Of a DNA stretch of 64,000 bases, positions 17,873 through 26,203 are shown in pieces. Positions within the stretch are counted from its first letter, which is position 1; every line of letters begins with the position of its first letter. The DNA comes from Duganella sp. CF458 (GTDB taxonomy: Bacteria; Pseudomonadota; Gammaproteobacteria; Burkholderiales; Burkholderiaceae_D), in NCBI RefSeq assembly GCF_900113115.1, contig NZ_FOOF01000005.1, forward strand, positions 248,001 to 312,000, given 5' to 3'. Below the pieces are notes generated by a model. The model searched no databases, was not told where the DNA came from, and saw only the letters and a program-made list of their open reading frames with translations. A program made the position numbers and the translations under genes.

Positions 17873-17925
17873 ACCGGCAAATCAGTGTCGGCCCCTGTCG
17901 GTCAGACACTGGGATACCGGTTTTA
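17873..17925. repeat. Dispersed repeat family B copy 1, supplies the LysR gene stop codon
   Basis: Flanked by ACCGG at 17873-17877 and ACCGGTTTTA at 17916-17925. The core has CAGTGTC (17883-17889) paired with GACACTG (17905-17911). The TTA at 17923-17925 is the reverse-strand TAA stop of the LysR gene. Other copies are at 34653 and 54114. Confidence 0.75.
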
Positions 17926-18885
17926 GCGGTCCGAAGCCGGCACGCGCCGCTTCGCCGAAGCCGGTTTTTGCTGTTCCGCCAAGTGCTCCCAAAGCCGCGC
18001 AACGATTGCCTTCCCGGGCCTCGCCACGCTTGGCCGCTCGCGATAGAGCCGGATCTCCATCTCGATTTCCCACTCGACCCGTCCGCCGTCGGCAGGAGCC
18101 AGCAGCTTCTGCTTCACCTCGCGTGTTACCGCAGATTCAGGCAGGAAGGCGATCCCACGCCCCTCCAATGCCATCATCTTCAACCCTTCCGCCATATCGG
18201 TTTCGTAGTGGGTCTCAAGGTGCAAAGCCTGCTTTGCATCGGCCATGATCAGGTCAACCATACGCCCGAGATAGGCATTGGTGGTGTAGGAAAGGAAAGG
18301 CAGCGGTGAAGTCTTCCGCCCCGGCAGCACGAACTCCGGCTGCTTTGCCTTGTCGCAGCGCGCATAGGCGCGCAAAGCCTCGCGCCCCAGCACCAGCATG
18401 TCGTAGCGACCCGGATCAAGCTGCACCGGCTGGCGTGGATGGTGGTAGCAAAGCAGCAGGTCGCAGCCGCCTTCCACCAACTGCAGTACCGCATCGTGCA
18501 CGTTCAACGCCATCAAACGCGAATTGATCGGCGCGAAATCCTCCTCGAGCTGCGTGATCCACTTCGGGACGAAGGTCAGCGACAAGGTATGCGGCACGGC
18601 CAGGTCGATACTGTTCTGCGCCGCCGCCCGTTTGCCGCGCAACAGCTCGCGCACACCGTTGATCTGGCTGAGCATTTCCAGCGCCTGCTCATAGAACACC
18701 AACCCCGCCGGCGTCACGCGCGTCGGGTACGATGTGCGGTCGATCAAGTCCATGCCCAGCCAGTTCTCCAGCGACTGGATGCGCCGCGAGAACGCGGGCT
18801 GCGTTACGTGGCGCAGTTGTGCGGAGCGGCTGAAACTATTCGTTTCAACCAGGGAGATGAAGTCTTCCAGCCATTTTGTTTCCAT
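17923..18885 (-). CDS. LysR family transcriptional regulator, HypT-like
   Basis: 320 residues from the ATG at 18885, giving METKWLEDFISLVETNSFSR. The N-terminal winged helix-turn-helix includes VTQPAFSRRIQSLENWLG. The effector domain spans about 90-300. ETKWL...DF, QPAFSRRI, the LSLTFVP segment and the LSYTTNAYLGRMV block resemble E. coli HypT (YjiE), a hypochlorite-responsive regulator that works through oxidisable residues. The similarity is from memory of the family and is moderate. The C-terminal ...KRRVPASDR tail ends inside repeat family B, which provides the stop. A role in controlling gdhA (next gene, palindrome between) is a guess. Confidence 0.82.
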   Translation of the reverse strand: METKWLEDFISLVETNSFSRSAQLRHVTQPAFSRRIQSLENWLGMDLIDRTSYPTRVTPAGLVFYEQALEMLSQINGVRELLRGKRAAAQNSIDLAVPHTLSLTFVPKWITQLEEDFAPINSRLMALNVHDAVLQLVEGGCDLLLCYHHPRQPVQLDPGRYDMLVLGREALRAYARCDKAKQPEFVLPGRKTSPLPFLSYTTNAYLGRMVDLIMADAKQALHLETHYETDMAEGLKMMALEGRGIAFLPESAVTREVKQKLLAPADGGRVEWEIEMEIRLYRERPSVARPGKAIVARLWEHLAEQQKPASAKRRVPASDR

Positions 18886-18895
18886 GAACGAGATC

Positions 18896-20155
18896 CTAAG
18901 CAGCGGTTGCGATGCGGCGCATTGGCGTGAACAGCAACGCAAGCGTAGCGCAAACCACCAGGATTACGCCACCGCCAAAGAACATTTGCGGCAAGCTCGC
19001 ACTCTGCATGATCCATCCGGTTGCGGCCGAGGACAGTGGCGCCAGGCCAAACAGGATGAACATGAAGATGCTCATCACACGCCCCATCATCTGCGGCTGC
19101 ACGCGCTTCTGGATCCACGTGAACACGGCCACCTGCACCAGGCCTACCAGCGCGCCGAGCGATAACAGCAGCAAGCCGCCTTGCCACGCAGCGGTGATCA
19201 GGCCGAGCGGCATGATCAACAGGCCGGCCATCGCATCGACCGACAAGGCAAGCAAGCCAATGCGCACAGGTTTGCCGGTATTGTACTTGGCGGTCATGCT
19301 GGAGAAGACCATGCCCGCCAACATGCCGGCGCCGTGGGCCGCCATCAGCATGCCGAAGGCGGCGCCATCGTGCAGGCGTTCCTTGGCCAGCACCGGCAGG
19401 GCTACCTGCATGGTGCCGCCGATCAGCACCGACACCAGGCCCCAGTAGGCGAAGCAGGTGCGCATATCCACGTCGCGCCAAACCGTCATCAAGCCTTCGC
19501 CGACGGCATGCAGCACGTTCTGCGGCACCGACGGTGCGGCGCCGGGCAGCGGCACCACCCTCGACAAGGTCCACGCGGAGACCACGAAACTCACGCTGTC
19601 GAACGCGAAAGCCAGGCCCAATGCACGCATGCCGCCGTTGGCATCGCCGGCATCGCCGAGCGCCAGCAGCAGCGCAGCAAGCAACGGCCCCGCAAGCATG
19701 CCGACCTGGCGTACGCCCATGATGGCGCCATTTGCCGCCTGCAGCAGTTCCGCCGGAATGGTGCGCGGCATGATCGAGCTGCCGGACGGATAGGCAAACG
19801 CTTGCGCCAGGCCGATGCCCAGCGACAGCGCATACACCAGCGGCAGCGTGGCCGCGCCGGTCAGCACCAAGACTGCCAGGGCGCCGACCAGCAAGGCGCT
19901 GGCGTGCTTGGTCAGCATGAACACGCGCTTGGGCGAATAGCGGTCCACCACCGCACCGCCGATCAGGATGAAGATGGCGCGCGGTGCGCCCAACAATGCC
20001 AGCACCAGTCCGAGCGACAGCGGGTCGCCGCTCAATTTCAACACAAGCCAGGGCAGGGCGATCAGGGTGAATTGGTCGCCCAGCATGGACAGGATGCCGC
20101 CGCTGAGCAGCCAGCGGAAGTTGGCATTGGTTTTCAGGCTGGGACTTGGCGTCAT
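18896..20155 (-). CDS. MFS transporter, probable drug or metabolite exporter
   Basis: 419 residues with about 12 hydrophobic helices and no signal peptide. The loop GGAVVDRYSPKRVFM after helix 2 is the MFS signature (G-x-x-x-D-R...R). LGIGLAQAFAYPSGSSIMPR in helix 4 fits the MFS_3/enterobactin-exporter-like group. The start ATG overlaps the MarR gene's TAA by one base (TAATG), so the pair is translationally coupled and the regulator probably controls the exporter. The stop lies 10 bases before the LysR gene start. The substrate cannot be read from the sequence. Confidence 0.88.
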   Translation of the reverse strand: MTPSPSLKTNANFRWLLSGGILSMLGDQFTLIALPWLVLKLSGDPLSLGLVLALLGAPRAIFILIGGAVVDRYSPKRVFMLTKHASALLVGALAVLVLTGAATLPLVYALSLGIGLAQAFAYPSGSSIMPRTIPAELLQAANGAIMGVRQVGMLAGPLLAALLLALGDAGDANGGMRALGLAFAFDSVSFVVSAWTLSRVVPLPGAAPSVPQNVLHAVGEGLMTVWRDVDMRTCFAYWGLVSVLIGGTMQVALPVLAKERLHDGAAFGMLMAAHGAGMLAGMVFSSMTAKYNTGKPVRIGLLALSVDAMAGLLIMPLGLITAAWQGGLLLLSLGALVGLVQVAVFTWIQKRVQPQMMGRVMSIFMFILFGLAPLSSAATGWIMQSASLPQMFFGGGVILVVCATLALLFTPMRRIATAA

Positions 20156-20580
20156 TATTGGGGTCCGATCAGGTTGGCGAGAACGGCGTTCAGGGGCGCC
20201 AGTTCTTCGTCATTTGAGTGGCGCAGCAAATCCGCCGCGTATTCGGTGGCGGTGCGTTGGGCGTTATCGAGCAGTGCGTGGCCGGCGGCGGTAATCACTG
20301 CATAGCCGACGCGCGCATCGCGTTCGTCGGCCTGGCGCGCGACCCAGCCGGTCTTCTCCAGCGGCAGCAGGGTGCGGGTGACGCCGGAGGCGGTCAGTCC
20401 CAGGCGGTCGGCCAGGTCGACGCGGCGCAGGCGGCCGCCGGGGGCGTTGGCCAGGCTTTGCAGCAGCGTGAAGTCGCTGAAGCTCAGGCCGTGGTGGCCG
20501 CCCAGGACGGTGTCCAGGCGGCGAATAATGGTGGCGTGGGCGCGCGCCAGGCGCAGGCAGAATTCGAGTGCGTTATCCAT
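20155..20580 (-). CDS. MarR family transcriptional regulator
   Basis: 141 residues. The winged helix-turn-helix region contains FSDFTLLQSLANAPGGRLRR, VDLADRLGLTASGVTRTLLPLE and the wing DERDARVGYAVIT. Flanking helices form the dimer interface. It is the first gene of an operon with the MFS exporter, the usual arrangement for MarR regulators that are released by the exported compound. A CTTGA-N4-TCAAG dyad lies 20-33 bases upstream of its ATG and is the likely autoregulatory operator. Confidence 0.9.
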   Translation of the reverse strand: MDNALEFCLRLARAHATIIRRLDTVLGGHHGLSFSDFTLLQSLANAPGGRLRRVDLADRLGLTASGVTRTLLPLEKTGWVARQADERDARVGYAVITAAGHALLDNAQRTATEYAADLLRHSNDEELAPLNAVLANLIGPQ

Positions 20581-20599
20581 GATCGTTCATTGAAAAGTG

Positions 20600-20613
20600 C
20601 TTGAGTGGTCAAG
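20600..20613. promoter_or_regulatory. Dyad operator candidate for the MarR-MFS operon
   Basis: CTTGA (20600-20604), GTGG, TCAAG (20609-20613). It matches the TTGA/TCAA style of many MarR sites. TATACT on the minus strand at 20617-20612 overlaps it as a candidate -10. Confidence 0.55.
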
Positions 20614-20679
20614 TATATCGAAACTTCTTGCCGCGCGCCATAAAAACATTTGAATCGGTGTCAGCGGTAGACTAGGGGC

Positions 20680-21216
20680 ATGAACCAGCGCAGATCATTC
20701 CTCAAGAGTTCCGTCGCGGTGGCCTCGGCTTTGGCGCTGCCGGCGATGGCGCGTGCGGCGATCGCGGCGCCGCATGAGCGCAGCCTGCGCTTCTACAACA
20801 CGCATACCGGGGAAACCCTGCGCACCATGTTCTGGGCCGAAGGGCAGTTCATCCCCGAGGCGCTGCAGGACATCAACCACCTGCTGCGCGATCACCGCAA
20901 CGACAAGATTGCCCCCATCGATACCGAATTGATCTTGCTGCTCGAGCGCGTCAGCGCGCAGTTCAGCAACCATGAAGTGATCCACGTGATTTCGGGCTAC
21001 CGCTCGCCGGAAACCAACCGCAAGCTGGCGGAGGCCAGCGGCGGCGTGGCAAAGCACAGCATGCATATCGAAGGGAAGGCGATCGATGTGCGCCTTCCTG
21101 GGCGGGACCTGGCGCGCCTACACAAGGCCGCGCTGGCTTTGAAGAGCGGTGGCGTCGGCTATTACCCGACGTCGCAATTCGTGCACATGGATACCGGGCG
21201 TGTGCGTCACTGGTGA
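20680..21216 (+). CDS. Tat-exported DUF882/MepK-like murein endopeptidase
   Basis: 178 residues. A twin-arginine signal ([19 protein letters not shown], residues 4-22) directs folded export. The mature part is the DUF882/peptidase M15-like fold. SGYRSPETN is followed by [11 protein letters not shown] and the final VHMDTG, which supply the zinc ligands His, Asp and His. E. coli MepK (YcbK) of this family cleaves L,D cross-links in peptidoglycan. The adjacent L,D-transpeptidase gene makes such links, so functional pairing is plausible. Its end overlaps the convergent M23 peptidase gene by 10 bases. Confidence 0.88.
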   Translation: MNQRRSFLKSSVAVASALALPAMARAAIAAPHERSLRFYNTHTGETLRTMFWAEGQFIPEALQDINHLLRDHRNDKIAPIDTELILLLERVSAQFSNHEVIHVISGYRSPETNRKLAEASGGVAKHSMHIEGKAIDVRLPGRDLARLHKAALALKSGGVGYYPTSQFVHMDTGRVRHW

Positions 21217-21974
21217 CCAAGCAGCGGGTAAGGGTTGACCGGCTTGCCCTGCCACCAGTTCTTTTCCGGACCCAGTTCAAACATGGCGAAATGCAGGTGC
21301 GGCGCTGCGGGATCGGCATTGCCGGTGGCGCCCACGTAGCCGATCAAATCGCCGCGCTTGACCTGCTGGCCTTCTTTCAACGCCGTGGCGTAGTGGTCGA
21401 GATGGGCGTAATAGTACGAGAATTTTTCGGCCGGATCGAACTGGTAGATCGTCAGTCCGCCGGGTTTGCTGGTGAACAGCTTAGCGATCCTGCCGTCCGC
21501 TACAGCGTAGACCGGCGTGCCGATCGGCGCGAGGATGTCGAGCGCTTCATGCACGCGTTCGGAGCCGCGCGGCTGGCTGTAAGTATCCTGAACCTGTGCC
21601 GGTTTCACGCCCGCCACGGGAATCAGCAGCGATGCGCCGCTGCCGCTGGCCAGCAGGCCGCCGGTACCGCTGGCGTCCGCCGGCTGCATGCCTGCCAGGG
21701 AATCGCCGGCCTTGGCGGCGCTGGCGGCCCGCGGCGGGTCGATAGGCGCTGCCTGGGCCGGCATGAGTGCGGCTGCCGGAGCAGCTGCCGAAGGCGCGAT
21801 GGCGGGAGGTGTAGCCGGCACGGTCGGCGGCACTGAAGCAGGCCGGTCGCCGGGCATTGTAATGGCCGCGGTTTCGCGGTTATCCAGCGGAACGCGGCTC
21901 AGCAACAGCAGCGTGCCCGCGGCACCGAGGACGGTGCCGGCAATCAGAGTGCCGAATGTGCCGATGGGTCTCAT
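21207..21974 (-). CDS. Membrane-anchored M23 (LytM) peptidase
   Basis: 255 residues from the ATG at 21974, with GGAGG 5 bases upstream. One N-terminal helix (about 7-26) is followed by a long Ala/Pro-rich linker (about 40-110) and the M23 domain (about 125-250). Zinc-binding motifs are complete: HEALD (HxxxD) and HLHFAMF (HxH). M23 enzymes cleave cross-bridges in peptidoglycan, or activate amidases when degenerate; with all ligands present this one is probably active. It begins 10 bases after the L,D-transpeptidase stop, so the two form an operon. The frame upstream of this ATG is antisense-like and rejected. Confidence 0.9.
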   Translation of the reverse strand: MRPIGTFGTLIAGTVLGAAGTLLLLSRVPLDNRETAAITMPGDRPASVPPTVPATPPAIAPSAAAPAAALMPAQAAPIDPPRAASAAKAGDSLAGMQPADASGTGGLLASGSGASLLIPVAGVKPAQVQDTYSQPRGSERVHEALDILAPIGTPVYAVADGRIAKLFTSKPGGLTIYQFDPAEKFSYYYAHLDHYATALKEGQQVKRGDLIGYVGATGNADPAAPHLHFAMFELGPEKNWWQGKPVNPYPLLGHQ

Positions 21975-21984
21975 GACAGCCTCC

Positions 21985-22884
21985 TTATTCCTGCAGCACG
22001 ACTGGCGTTCCCGGCCCCACGGCATCGGCGACGCGCGCCGCGTCCCAGTTGGCGAGCCGGATGCAGCCGTGCGACTGCGTTTTGCCGATCTTTCCCGGTT
22101 CCGGCGTGCCGTGGATGCCGTAATGATCTTTCGACAGGTCGATCCACGCGACGCCGACCGGATTGTTCGGTCCGGGCGGGATGGTGGCCTTGTTCTCGCC
22201 GGGCCGGGCATCCCAGAATAATTTCGGGTTGTAGTGGAAGGGCGGGTTGCGGGCGACGCCATTCACCTTCCATTGTCCAATCGGCAGCGGGTCATGCTCG
22301 CTGCCGGTACTTGCGGGTACCTGCACAATCACTTTGCCGCCGGCGTCGAGCAAAGTCACCGTACTGGCGCTGCGGTCAACCACCAGGCTGGCCGCTTTGG
22401 GCAAGGGGCGTTCGCCGCCGATATTCGGCACCATGATTTGTGTGCCCGCTTGTTCGATATCCTTGCCTGGATTGAGCTTGCGCAGCAGGGCGGGGCTGGC
22501 GTGAAAGCGTTCTCCCAATGCCTCGGCAGCGCTGGAATAACCCAGTGCCTGCAACTTTGCCTTGTCGGCCATTTCCTCCGGCACTGGTGCAAACGGACCG
22601 GCGACGTCGGCCTCGGTCACCGTGTATTCAGCCAGCACCGGTTGGCCGTCGTCGAGCGCGGCGAGTGTCGCCTCGTCCGCCTTGCCGGTTTGGGGCAAGT
22701 CGTGCGCCCGCTGGAAGCCGATCAAGGCTTGCCGCATATTGCTGCCGGCCGTACCGTCGATCTGGCCGCCGGAGAAATTGGCCCGGTCCAGCAGCACTTG
22801 GGCGCGCACGGTTGGGGAGGGCGAGTCCGGAGCCGCATGCGCGCCCGTGCTGGCTAACAGAAGGGCAATCAGGGTTGTTCTCAT
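21985..22884 (-). CDS. L,D-transpeptidase with peptidoglycan-binding domain (YkuD family)
   Basis: 299 residues. Signal peptide 1-17 ([13 protein letters not shown]). A PG-binding domain lies at about 25-80 ([18 protein letters not shown]), followed by a LysM-like segment (about 105-160) and the YkuD catalytic domain (about 165-297). The active-site block is [20 protein letters not shown] with the nucleophile Cys in SHGCIR. Such enzymes form 3-3 cross-links or attach proteins to peptidoglycan in the periplasm. It heads an operon with the M23 peptidase and is convergent with the MepK-like gene, giving a local set of three cell-wall enzymes. Confidence 0.93.
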   Translation of the reverse strand: MRTTLIALLLASTGAHAAPDSPSPTVRAQVLLDRANFSGGQIDGTAGSNMRQALIGFQRAHDLPQTGKADEATLAALDDGQPVLAEYTVTEADVAGPFAPVPEEMADKAKLQALGYSSAAEALGERFHASPALLRKLNPGKDIEQAGTQIMVPNIGGERPLPKAASLVVDRSASTVTLLDAGGKVIVQVPASTGSEHDPLPIGQWKVNGVARNPPFHYNPKLFWDARPGENKATIPPGPNNPVGVAWIDLSKDHYGIHGTPEPGKIGKTQSHGCIRLANWDAARVADAVGPGTPVVLQE

Positions 22885-22933
22885 GGGCGCAGTGTCGCCC
22901 TGTTTTTGAGCCGGCTCCGTTCGGTAACGTACA

Positions 22934-22968
22934 AAAGAAAAAGGCCGCCGGGTTACCCCAGCGGCCTT
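22934..22968 (-). terminator. Rho-independent terminator of the rhlE-like gene
   Basis: AAGGCCGC (22941-22948) pairs with GCGGCCTT (22961-22968). On the minus strand the stem runs into TTTTCTTTT (22942-22934). It begins 20 bases past the helicase stop. Confidence 0.88.
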
Positions 22969-22987
22969 CTTGATTGCGCGCTAACGA

Positions 22988-24691
22988 TTAGCGATCGCCC
23001 CAAGGACGGCGCGGTGCATCGGTACGTGGGCCTTTAAAGCCGCCGGCGTCGCGGTCGCGATTGCGGAAATTGCTCTCGCCGCGCTCACGGAAACCGCCGC
23101 CTTCCTTGCGGAAGCCGCCTTCTGCAGGACGCTCAGCGCGGAAACCGCCACCGTCGGCGCGGTTGCGGAAGCCGCCTTCGGCTGGGCGCTCGGAACGGAA
23201 ACCGCCTTCGGCCGGACGTTCGGAACGGAAGCCGCCTTCATTACGGTTGCGGAAGCCGCCTTCGGCTGGACGTTCGCTGCGGAAACCGCCTTCAGCGCGA
23301 TAGCCGCCTTCGTTGCGGTTACGGTAGCCGCCTTCCTTGCGCTCGCCGCCGAATGGATTGCCTTCGCTGCGATAGTGGCCGCCTTCCGAACGTGGGTTCG
23401 AGAAGGAACGCTGGCCCGGCTTGGCGTTGCGGCCGTCGCCTGGTTTCCAGCCAGGACGCGTCGCGGAGCGCGAAGGCGCTGCACGCTTAGGCTCGAAGCC
23501 CTCGACCACTTCGACCGGAATCGGCTGCTTGGTCAGGCGCTCGATACGGCGCACCAGCATGTTTTCAGCGTGGTTCACCAGCGATACCGCGATACCGTTG
23601 CGGCCAGCGCGGCCGGTACGGCCGATGCGGTGCACGTAGTCTTCTGGGAACTTCGGCAGGTCGTAATTGAACACGTGGGTGATGTTCGGCACGTCGATGC
23701 CACGCGCTGCCACGTCGGTTGCAACCAGCACCTTCACGTTACCGCGGCGCAGGCCGTCCAGGGTGCGGTTGCGCGCGCCCTGGTGCATGTCGCCGTGCAG
23801 GGCGGCGGCGGAGAAACCGGCGATGTTCAGGCGGTCGGCGATGGTGTCGGCGTCACGCTTGGTCGCGGTGAAGACCACTGCTTGGTCCATGGTTTCGTCG
23901 CGCAGCAGGTGGTCCAGCAGGCGGTTCTTGTGCGACAGGTCGTCCACGAAGTGCACGCGCTGGGCGATGTTTTCGTGCTTGGTGGTGGTGCTGTTCACCT
24001 GGATGATCAGCGGGTCTTTGGTGATGCGGCGGGCCATATTGCCAACCACGCCGTCCAGGGTCGCCGAGAACAGCATGGTCTGGCGCGATTCCGGGGTGGC
24101 GGCAACGATCTTCTCGATGTCGTCGATGAAGCCCATGTCCAGCATGCGGTCGGCTTCGTCCAGCACCAGGATCTGCAGCTGCGAGAAGTCGATCTTGCCT
24201 TGCTCCATATGGTCGATCAGGCGACCTGGCGTTGCGACCAGGATTTCCGGATTCTTCGCCAGCAGTTGCATCTGTTTCGGGTAAGGCATGCCGCCCAGGA
24301 TTGCGACCGACTTGATGTTACGCAGATGCGAGGTGTACTTGGTGGTGTTGGTCGTGACCTGCAGTGCCAGTTCACGGGTAGGGGTCAGCACCAGCATTTT
24401 TGGCTGTGCAGGACGGAAGCGTGGACGCTCGCCGCGGGAGCGCGCCGACTGCGCTTCCTGGGCTGCGGTTTTGCCGGAGGCGCCGGCAAAAGGCGCGCTG
24501 GCCAGGCGGTGCAGCGATGGCAGCATGAAGGCCGCGGTCTTGCCGGAGCCGGTTTGCGAGGAAACCAGCAGGTCCTTGCCTTCGATGGCAGCAGGGACGG
24601 CCTGCTGCTGGACGGGAGTCGGCGCGGTGTAGCCGGCTTCGGTCAGTGCGGAGAGGATGGACGTGTGGAGACCAAGTGCTTCAAAAGTCAT
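22988..24691 (-). CDS. rhlE: DEAD-box ATP-dependent RNA helicase, RhlE type, with long Gly/Arg repeat tail
   Basis: 567 residues. All helicase motifs are present: Q motif (PTPVQQQAVP), SSQTGSGKT, PTREL, DEAD, SAT, ARGIDVP and HRIGRTGR. Residues about 77-95 carry an RhlE-like insert (SARSRGERPRFRPAQ). The last 160 residues are a low-complexity tail of EGGFRSERPA/EGGFRNRN units rich in Gly, Arg, Phe and Glu, likely disordered and RNA-binding. RhlE helicases act in RNA decay, ribosome assembly and cold growth. A candidate -10 lies about 245 bases upstream of the ATG, suggesting a long 5' leader. The ATG lacks a strong ribosome site (GAAAGA). Confidence 0.92.
   Translation of the reverse strand: MTFEALGLHTSILSALTEAGYTAPTPVQQQAVPAAIEGKDLLVSSQTGSGKTAAFMLPSLHRLASAPFAGASGKTAAQEAQSARSRGERPRFRPAQPKMLVLTPTRELALQVTTNTTKYTSHLRNIKSVAILGGMPYPKQMQLLAKNPEILVATPGRLIDHMEQGKIDFSQLQILVLDEADRMLDMGFIDDIEKIVAATPESRQTMLFSATLDGVVGNMARRITKDPLIIQVNSTTTKHENIAQRVHFVDDLSHKNRLLDHLLRDETMDQAVVFTATKRDADTIADRLNIAGFSAAALHGDMHQGARNRTLDGLRRGNVKVLVATDVAARGIDVPNITHVFNYDLPKFPEDYVHRIGRTGRAGRNGIAVSLVNHAENMLVRRIERLTKQPIPVEVVEGFEPKRAAPSRSATRPGWKPGDGRNAKPGQRSFSNPRSEGGHYRSEGNPFGGERKEGGYRNRNEGGYRAEGGFRSERPAEGGFRNRNEGGFRSERPAEGGFRSERPAEGGFRNRADGGGFRAERPAEGGFRKEGGGFRERGESNFRNRDRDAGGFKGPRTDAPRRPWGDR
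23061..23345 (-). repeat. Intragenic tandem repeat coding the RhlE Gly/Arg tail
   Basis: Degenerate units of about 30 bases (plus-strand view GAAGCCGCCTTCGGC...) encode EGGFRSERPA-like decapeptides about nine times, with variants EGGFRNRN and EGGYRNRN. Length polymorphism between strains is expected from slippage. Confidence 0.85.
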
Positions 24692-25037
24692 GTAAATCTT
24701 TCGTAAAAAGCGAAAAAATAGCTACGCTAAACCAGAACGAAACGACTCTATTTGTATAGAAATTTCGGCACAAAAGCTTTGCGCCGGGACGGTGTCATTG
24801 GACTACGACACACAGGGCGGAGGGCTTTTAAGGCGGCATCCAATGTTGAGGGATGCGGCAGATAGTTTCGCGAAGCTGCTATTTGTGTTGTTATTTTCAG
24901 CTGCGTTGATGTGTTGCAGCGCACAAGCGGTGAATTATACATGGATTCCCAGCCGTGCGGTAGCTTTCGTTTGAGTTTGCGGCAGAGCAATATCGCGTTG
25001 CCCATGTGAGGCAGCTACGGGGTGAATCGGATCTCGG
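24692..25037. other. A/T-richer intergenic region upstream of rhlE and the cupin gene
   Basis: About 350 bases with no convincing gene. On the minus strand TATAAT at 24939-24934 may be the rhlE -10, giving a 5' leader of about 240 bases; a second A/T-rich stretch (TATACAAAT) is nearer the gene. A plus-strand 43-codon frame from 24843 has a signal-peptide-like core but weak support (see rejected items). Confidence 0.45.
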
Positions 25038-25066
25038 TTGACTGCCTAACGAACGTTAGTTAGAGT
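25038..25066 (+). promoter_or_regulatory. Promoter with TetR-type operator in the spacer
   Basis: TTGACT (25038-25043), 17-base spacer, TAGAGT (25061-25066). The spacer holds the near-perfect 16-bp palindrome TAACGAACGTTAGTTA (25047-25062). This is the classical layout for repression by the TetR protein encoded at the end of the operon. Confidence 0.75.
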
Positions 25067-25098
25067 GTTGATTCTTTTTCAGTTCGGGGAGTTCGCAA

Positions 25099-25416
25099 AT
25101 GATTTTGGCTCGGCAATATGATCGTGAGTGGGGTAATTCCGGCATTCCAGGAGTTCAGACTTGTTCGACATGGACCGGAAGTGATGGCGACGGAGGCTAC
25201 CTGGCCAAGTTTCAAGCCGGTGCACGTTTTCCGAAACATGCTCATCATGGATGGGAGCAGATCTATGTTTTGGAGGGTGTGATTCGCTTCAATGGCATCG
25301 AAATGCGGGCAGGAGATGTTCTTCAAGTGCAAGAGGGTGACCAGCATGAGGCCCATGCGGTGGAAGAAGCGCTGCTGTTCGTCGCCCACCATGGCGGCAT
25401 TCAAATCCTGGAGTAG
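25099..25416 (+). CDS. Single-domain cupin protein
   Basis: 105 residues, no signal peptide. It is a small double-stranded beta-helix with cupin motif 1 as HAHHGWEQIYVLEG (metal ligands His, His, Glu) and motif 2 near EGDQHEAHA. Members of this group act as sugar or flavonoid-modifying enzymes or as the metal-sensing half of anti-sigma proteins; the sequence does not tell which. GGGGAG precedes the ATG. It forms a two-gene operon with a TetR regulator 7 bases downstream, under a TetR-type operator. Codon use is slightly less GC-rich than the neighbours, so it may be a more recent arrival. Confidence 0.82.
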   Translation: MILARQYDREWGNSGIPGVQTCSTWTGSDGDGGYLAKFQAGARFPKHAHHGWEQIYVLEGVIRFNGIEMRAGDVLQVQEGDQHEAHAVEEALLFVAHHGGIQILE

Positions 25417-25423
25417 CACCATC

Positions 25424-25999
25424 GTGACATCGTCCCAAACGAACCATGCGCCACGCACTCGAGAGACTATCCTGAGTGCGGCAATCCGTTTGTTTCAACA
25501 GTTCGGCTTCAGTGGTTTAGGCATGCGACAAATTGCCGACAACCTTGGGATCAAGGCGCCTAGCCTTTACCATCACTTCGCATCGAAAGAGGATTTGGCT
25601 CAATATGCGATGCAACAGTATCGCGCGGAGCAAGCGGCGCGACTGCAGGCAATTGCGGCGGCTGTTAACTTGACGGTTGCAGAGCAACTTCTGGAATACG
25701 CCGAGCTGTTCGCGCAGATGCTAGGCGACGGGAGGCGTCCGTGCTTGTACTTGATGATGGTAAAAGAACCCTCTTTTCAAGAGAATGCGTGCCTCGAAGA
25801 GTTAAGGCTGTTTGTGGCGCAGAACGTTGACTGGCTAGAGCGGATCTCGCGTGGCGAACGAGAGCTTGCAGAATTGATTTTCGCATCATTCGAGGGAATG
25901 ATGGCCGTCTCATTAGTGGAAAAGGATCCTCAAATCGCTTTCCGGAAAAGAGCCAATAATTTTCTGAAAATAGTCAGCGTGCAGGAGAAGACTGGCTGA
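25424..25999 (+). CDS. TetR family transcriptional regulator
   Basis: 191 residues from a GTG at 25424, with GGAG 10 bases upstream. The frame is open further upstream, but that part overlaps the cupin gene and is not protein-like. The N-terminal helix-turn-helix reads ETILSAAIRLFQQFGFSG, MRQIADNLGIKAPSLYHHF, typical of TetR. The C-terminal helical domain (about 65-190) would bind the inducer. It is the second gene of the cupin operon and probably represses it through the palindrome at 25047-25062. Like the cupin gene it is lower in GC than the genome around it. Confidence 0.88.
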   Translation: MTSSQTNHAPRTRETILSAAIRLFQQFGFSGLGMRQIADNLGIKAPSLYHHFASKEDLAQYAMQQYRAEQAARLQAIAAAVNLTVAEQLLEYAELFAQMLGDGRRPCLYLMMVKEPSFQENACLEELRLFVAQNVDWLERISRGERELAELIFASFEGMMAVSLVEKDPQIAFRKRANNFLKIVSVQEKTG

Positions 26000-26005
26000 C
26001 CATAC

Positions 26006-26197
26006 TTAATCGCCATCGTTCGCCGTTGCACTGCCTGGCGATTTCGGCTTGATGCCTCGGCGCGCCAATGCCTCGCGCAGCAGGAATTCGATTTCCGCGT
26101 TCACGCTGCGCAGGTCCTGGGCGGCCAGGCGTTGTAGTTCATCCCACAACGCCGGGTCGATCCTCAGGGGGAAGGCTTTTTTGCCGGGGCTGGCCAT
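26006..26197 (-). CDS. Arc-like ribbon-helix-helix DNA-binding protein
   Basis: 63 residues. [19 protein letters not shown] gives the beta-strand and first helix, and [18 protein letters not shown] the second helix, of an Arc/MetJ-type fold. The basic tail [14 protein letters not shown] is short. It starts 6 bases after the SPFH gene and is surely co-transcribed. A perfect palindrome with a phased extra half-site overlaps the operon promoter and is the likely target, so this protein is probably an autorepressor. Pairing of a SPFH gene with a small Arc protein occurs in other Gram-negative genomes, but I know of no defined function. Confidence 0.85.
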   Translation of the reverse strand: MASPGKKAFPLRIDPALWDELQRLAAQDLRSVNAEIEFLLREALARRGIKPKSPGSATANDGD

Positions 26198-26203
26198 CTT
26201 GAC

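Noticed and set aside
23061..23345. Regular repeats considered as a CRISPR array
   Set aside because: The repeats are in frame, degenerate, lack unique spacers and encode the RhlE tail. No cas genes are present.
24843..24974. 43-codon plus-strand frame with a signal-peptide-like core (LLFVLLFSAALMCCSAQA)
   Set aside because: Only a weak AAGG ribosome site, lies in the probable rhlE leader on the other strand, and no second support. Kept as a possibility for comparison but not called.
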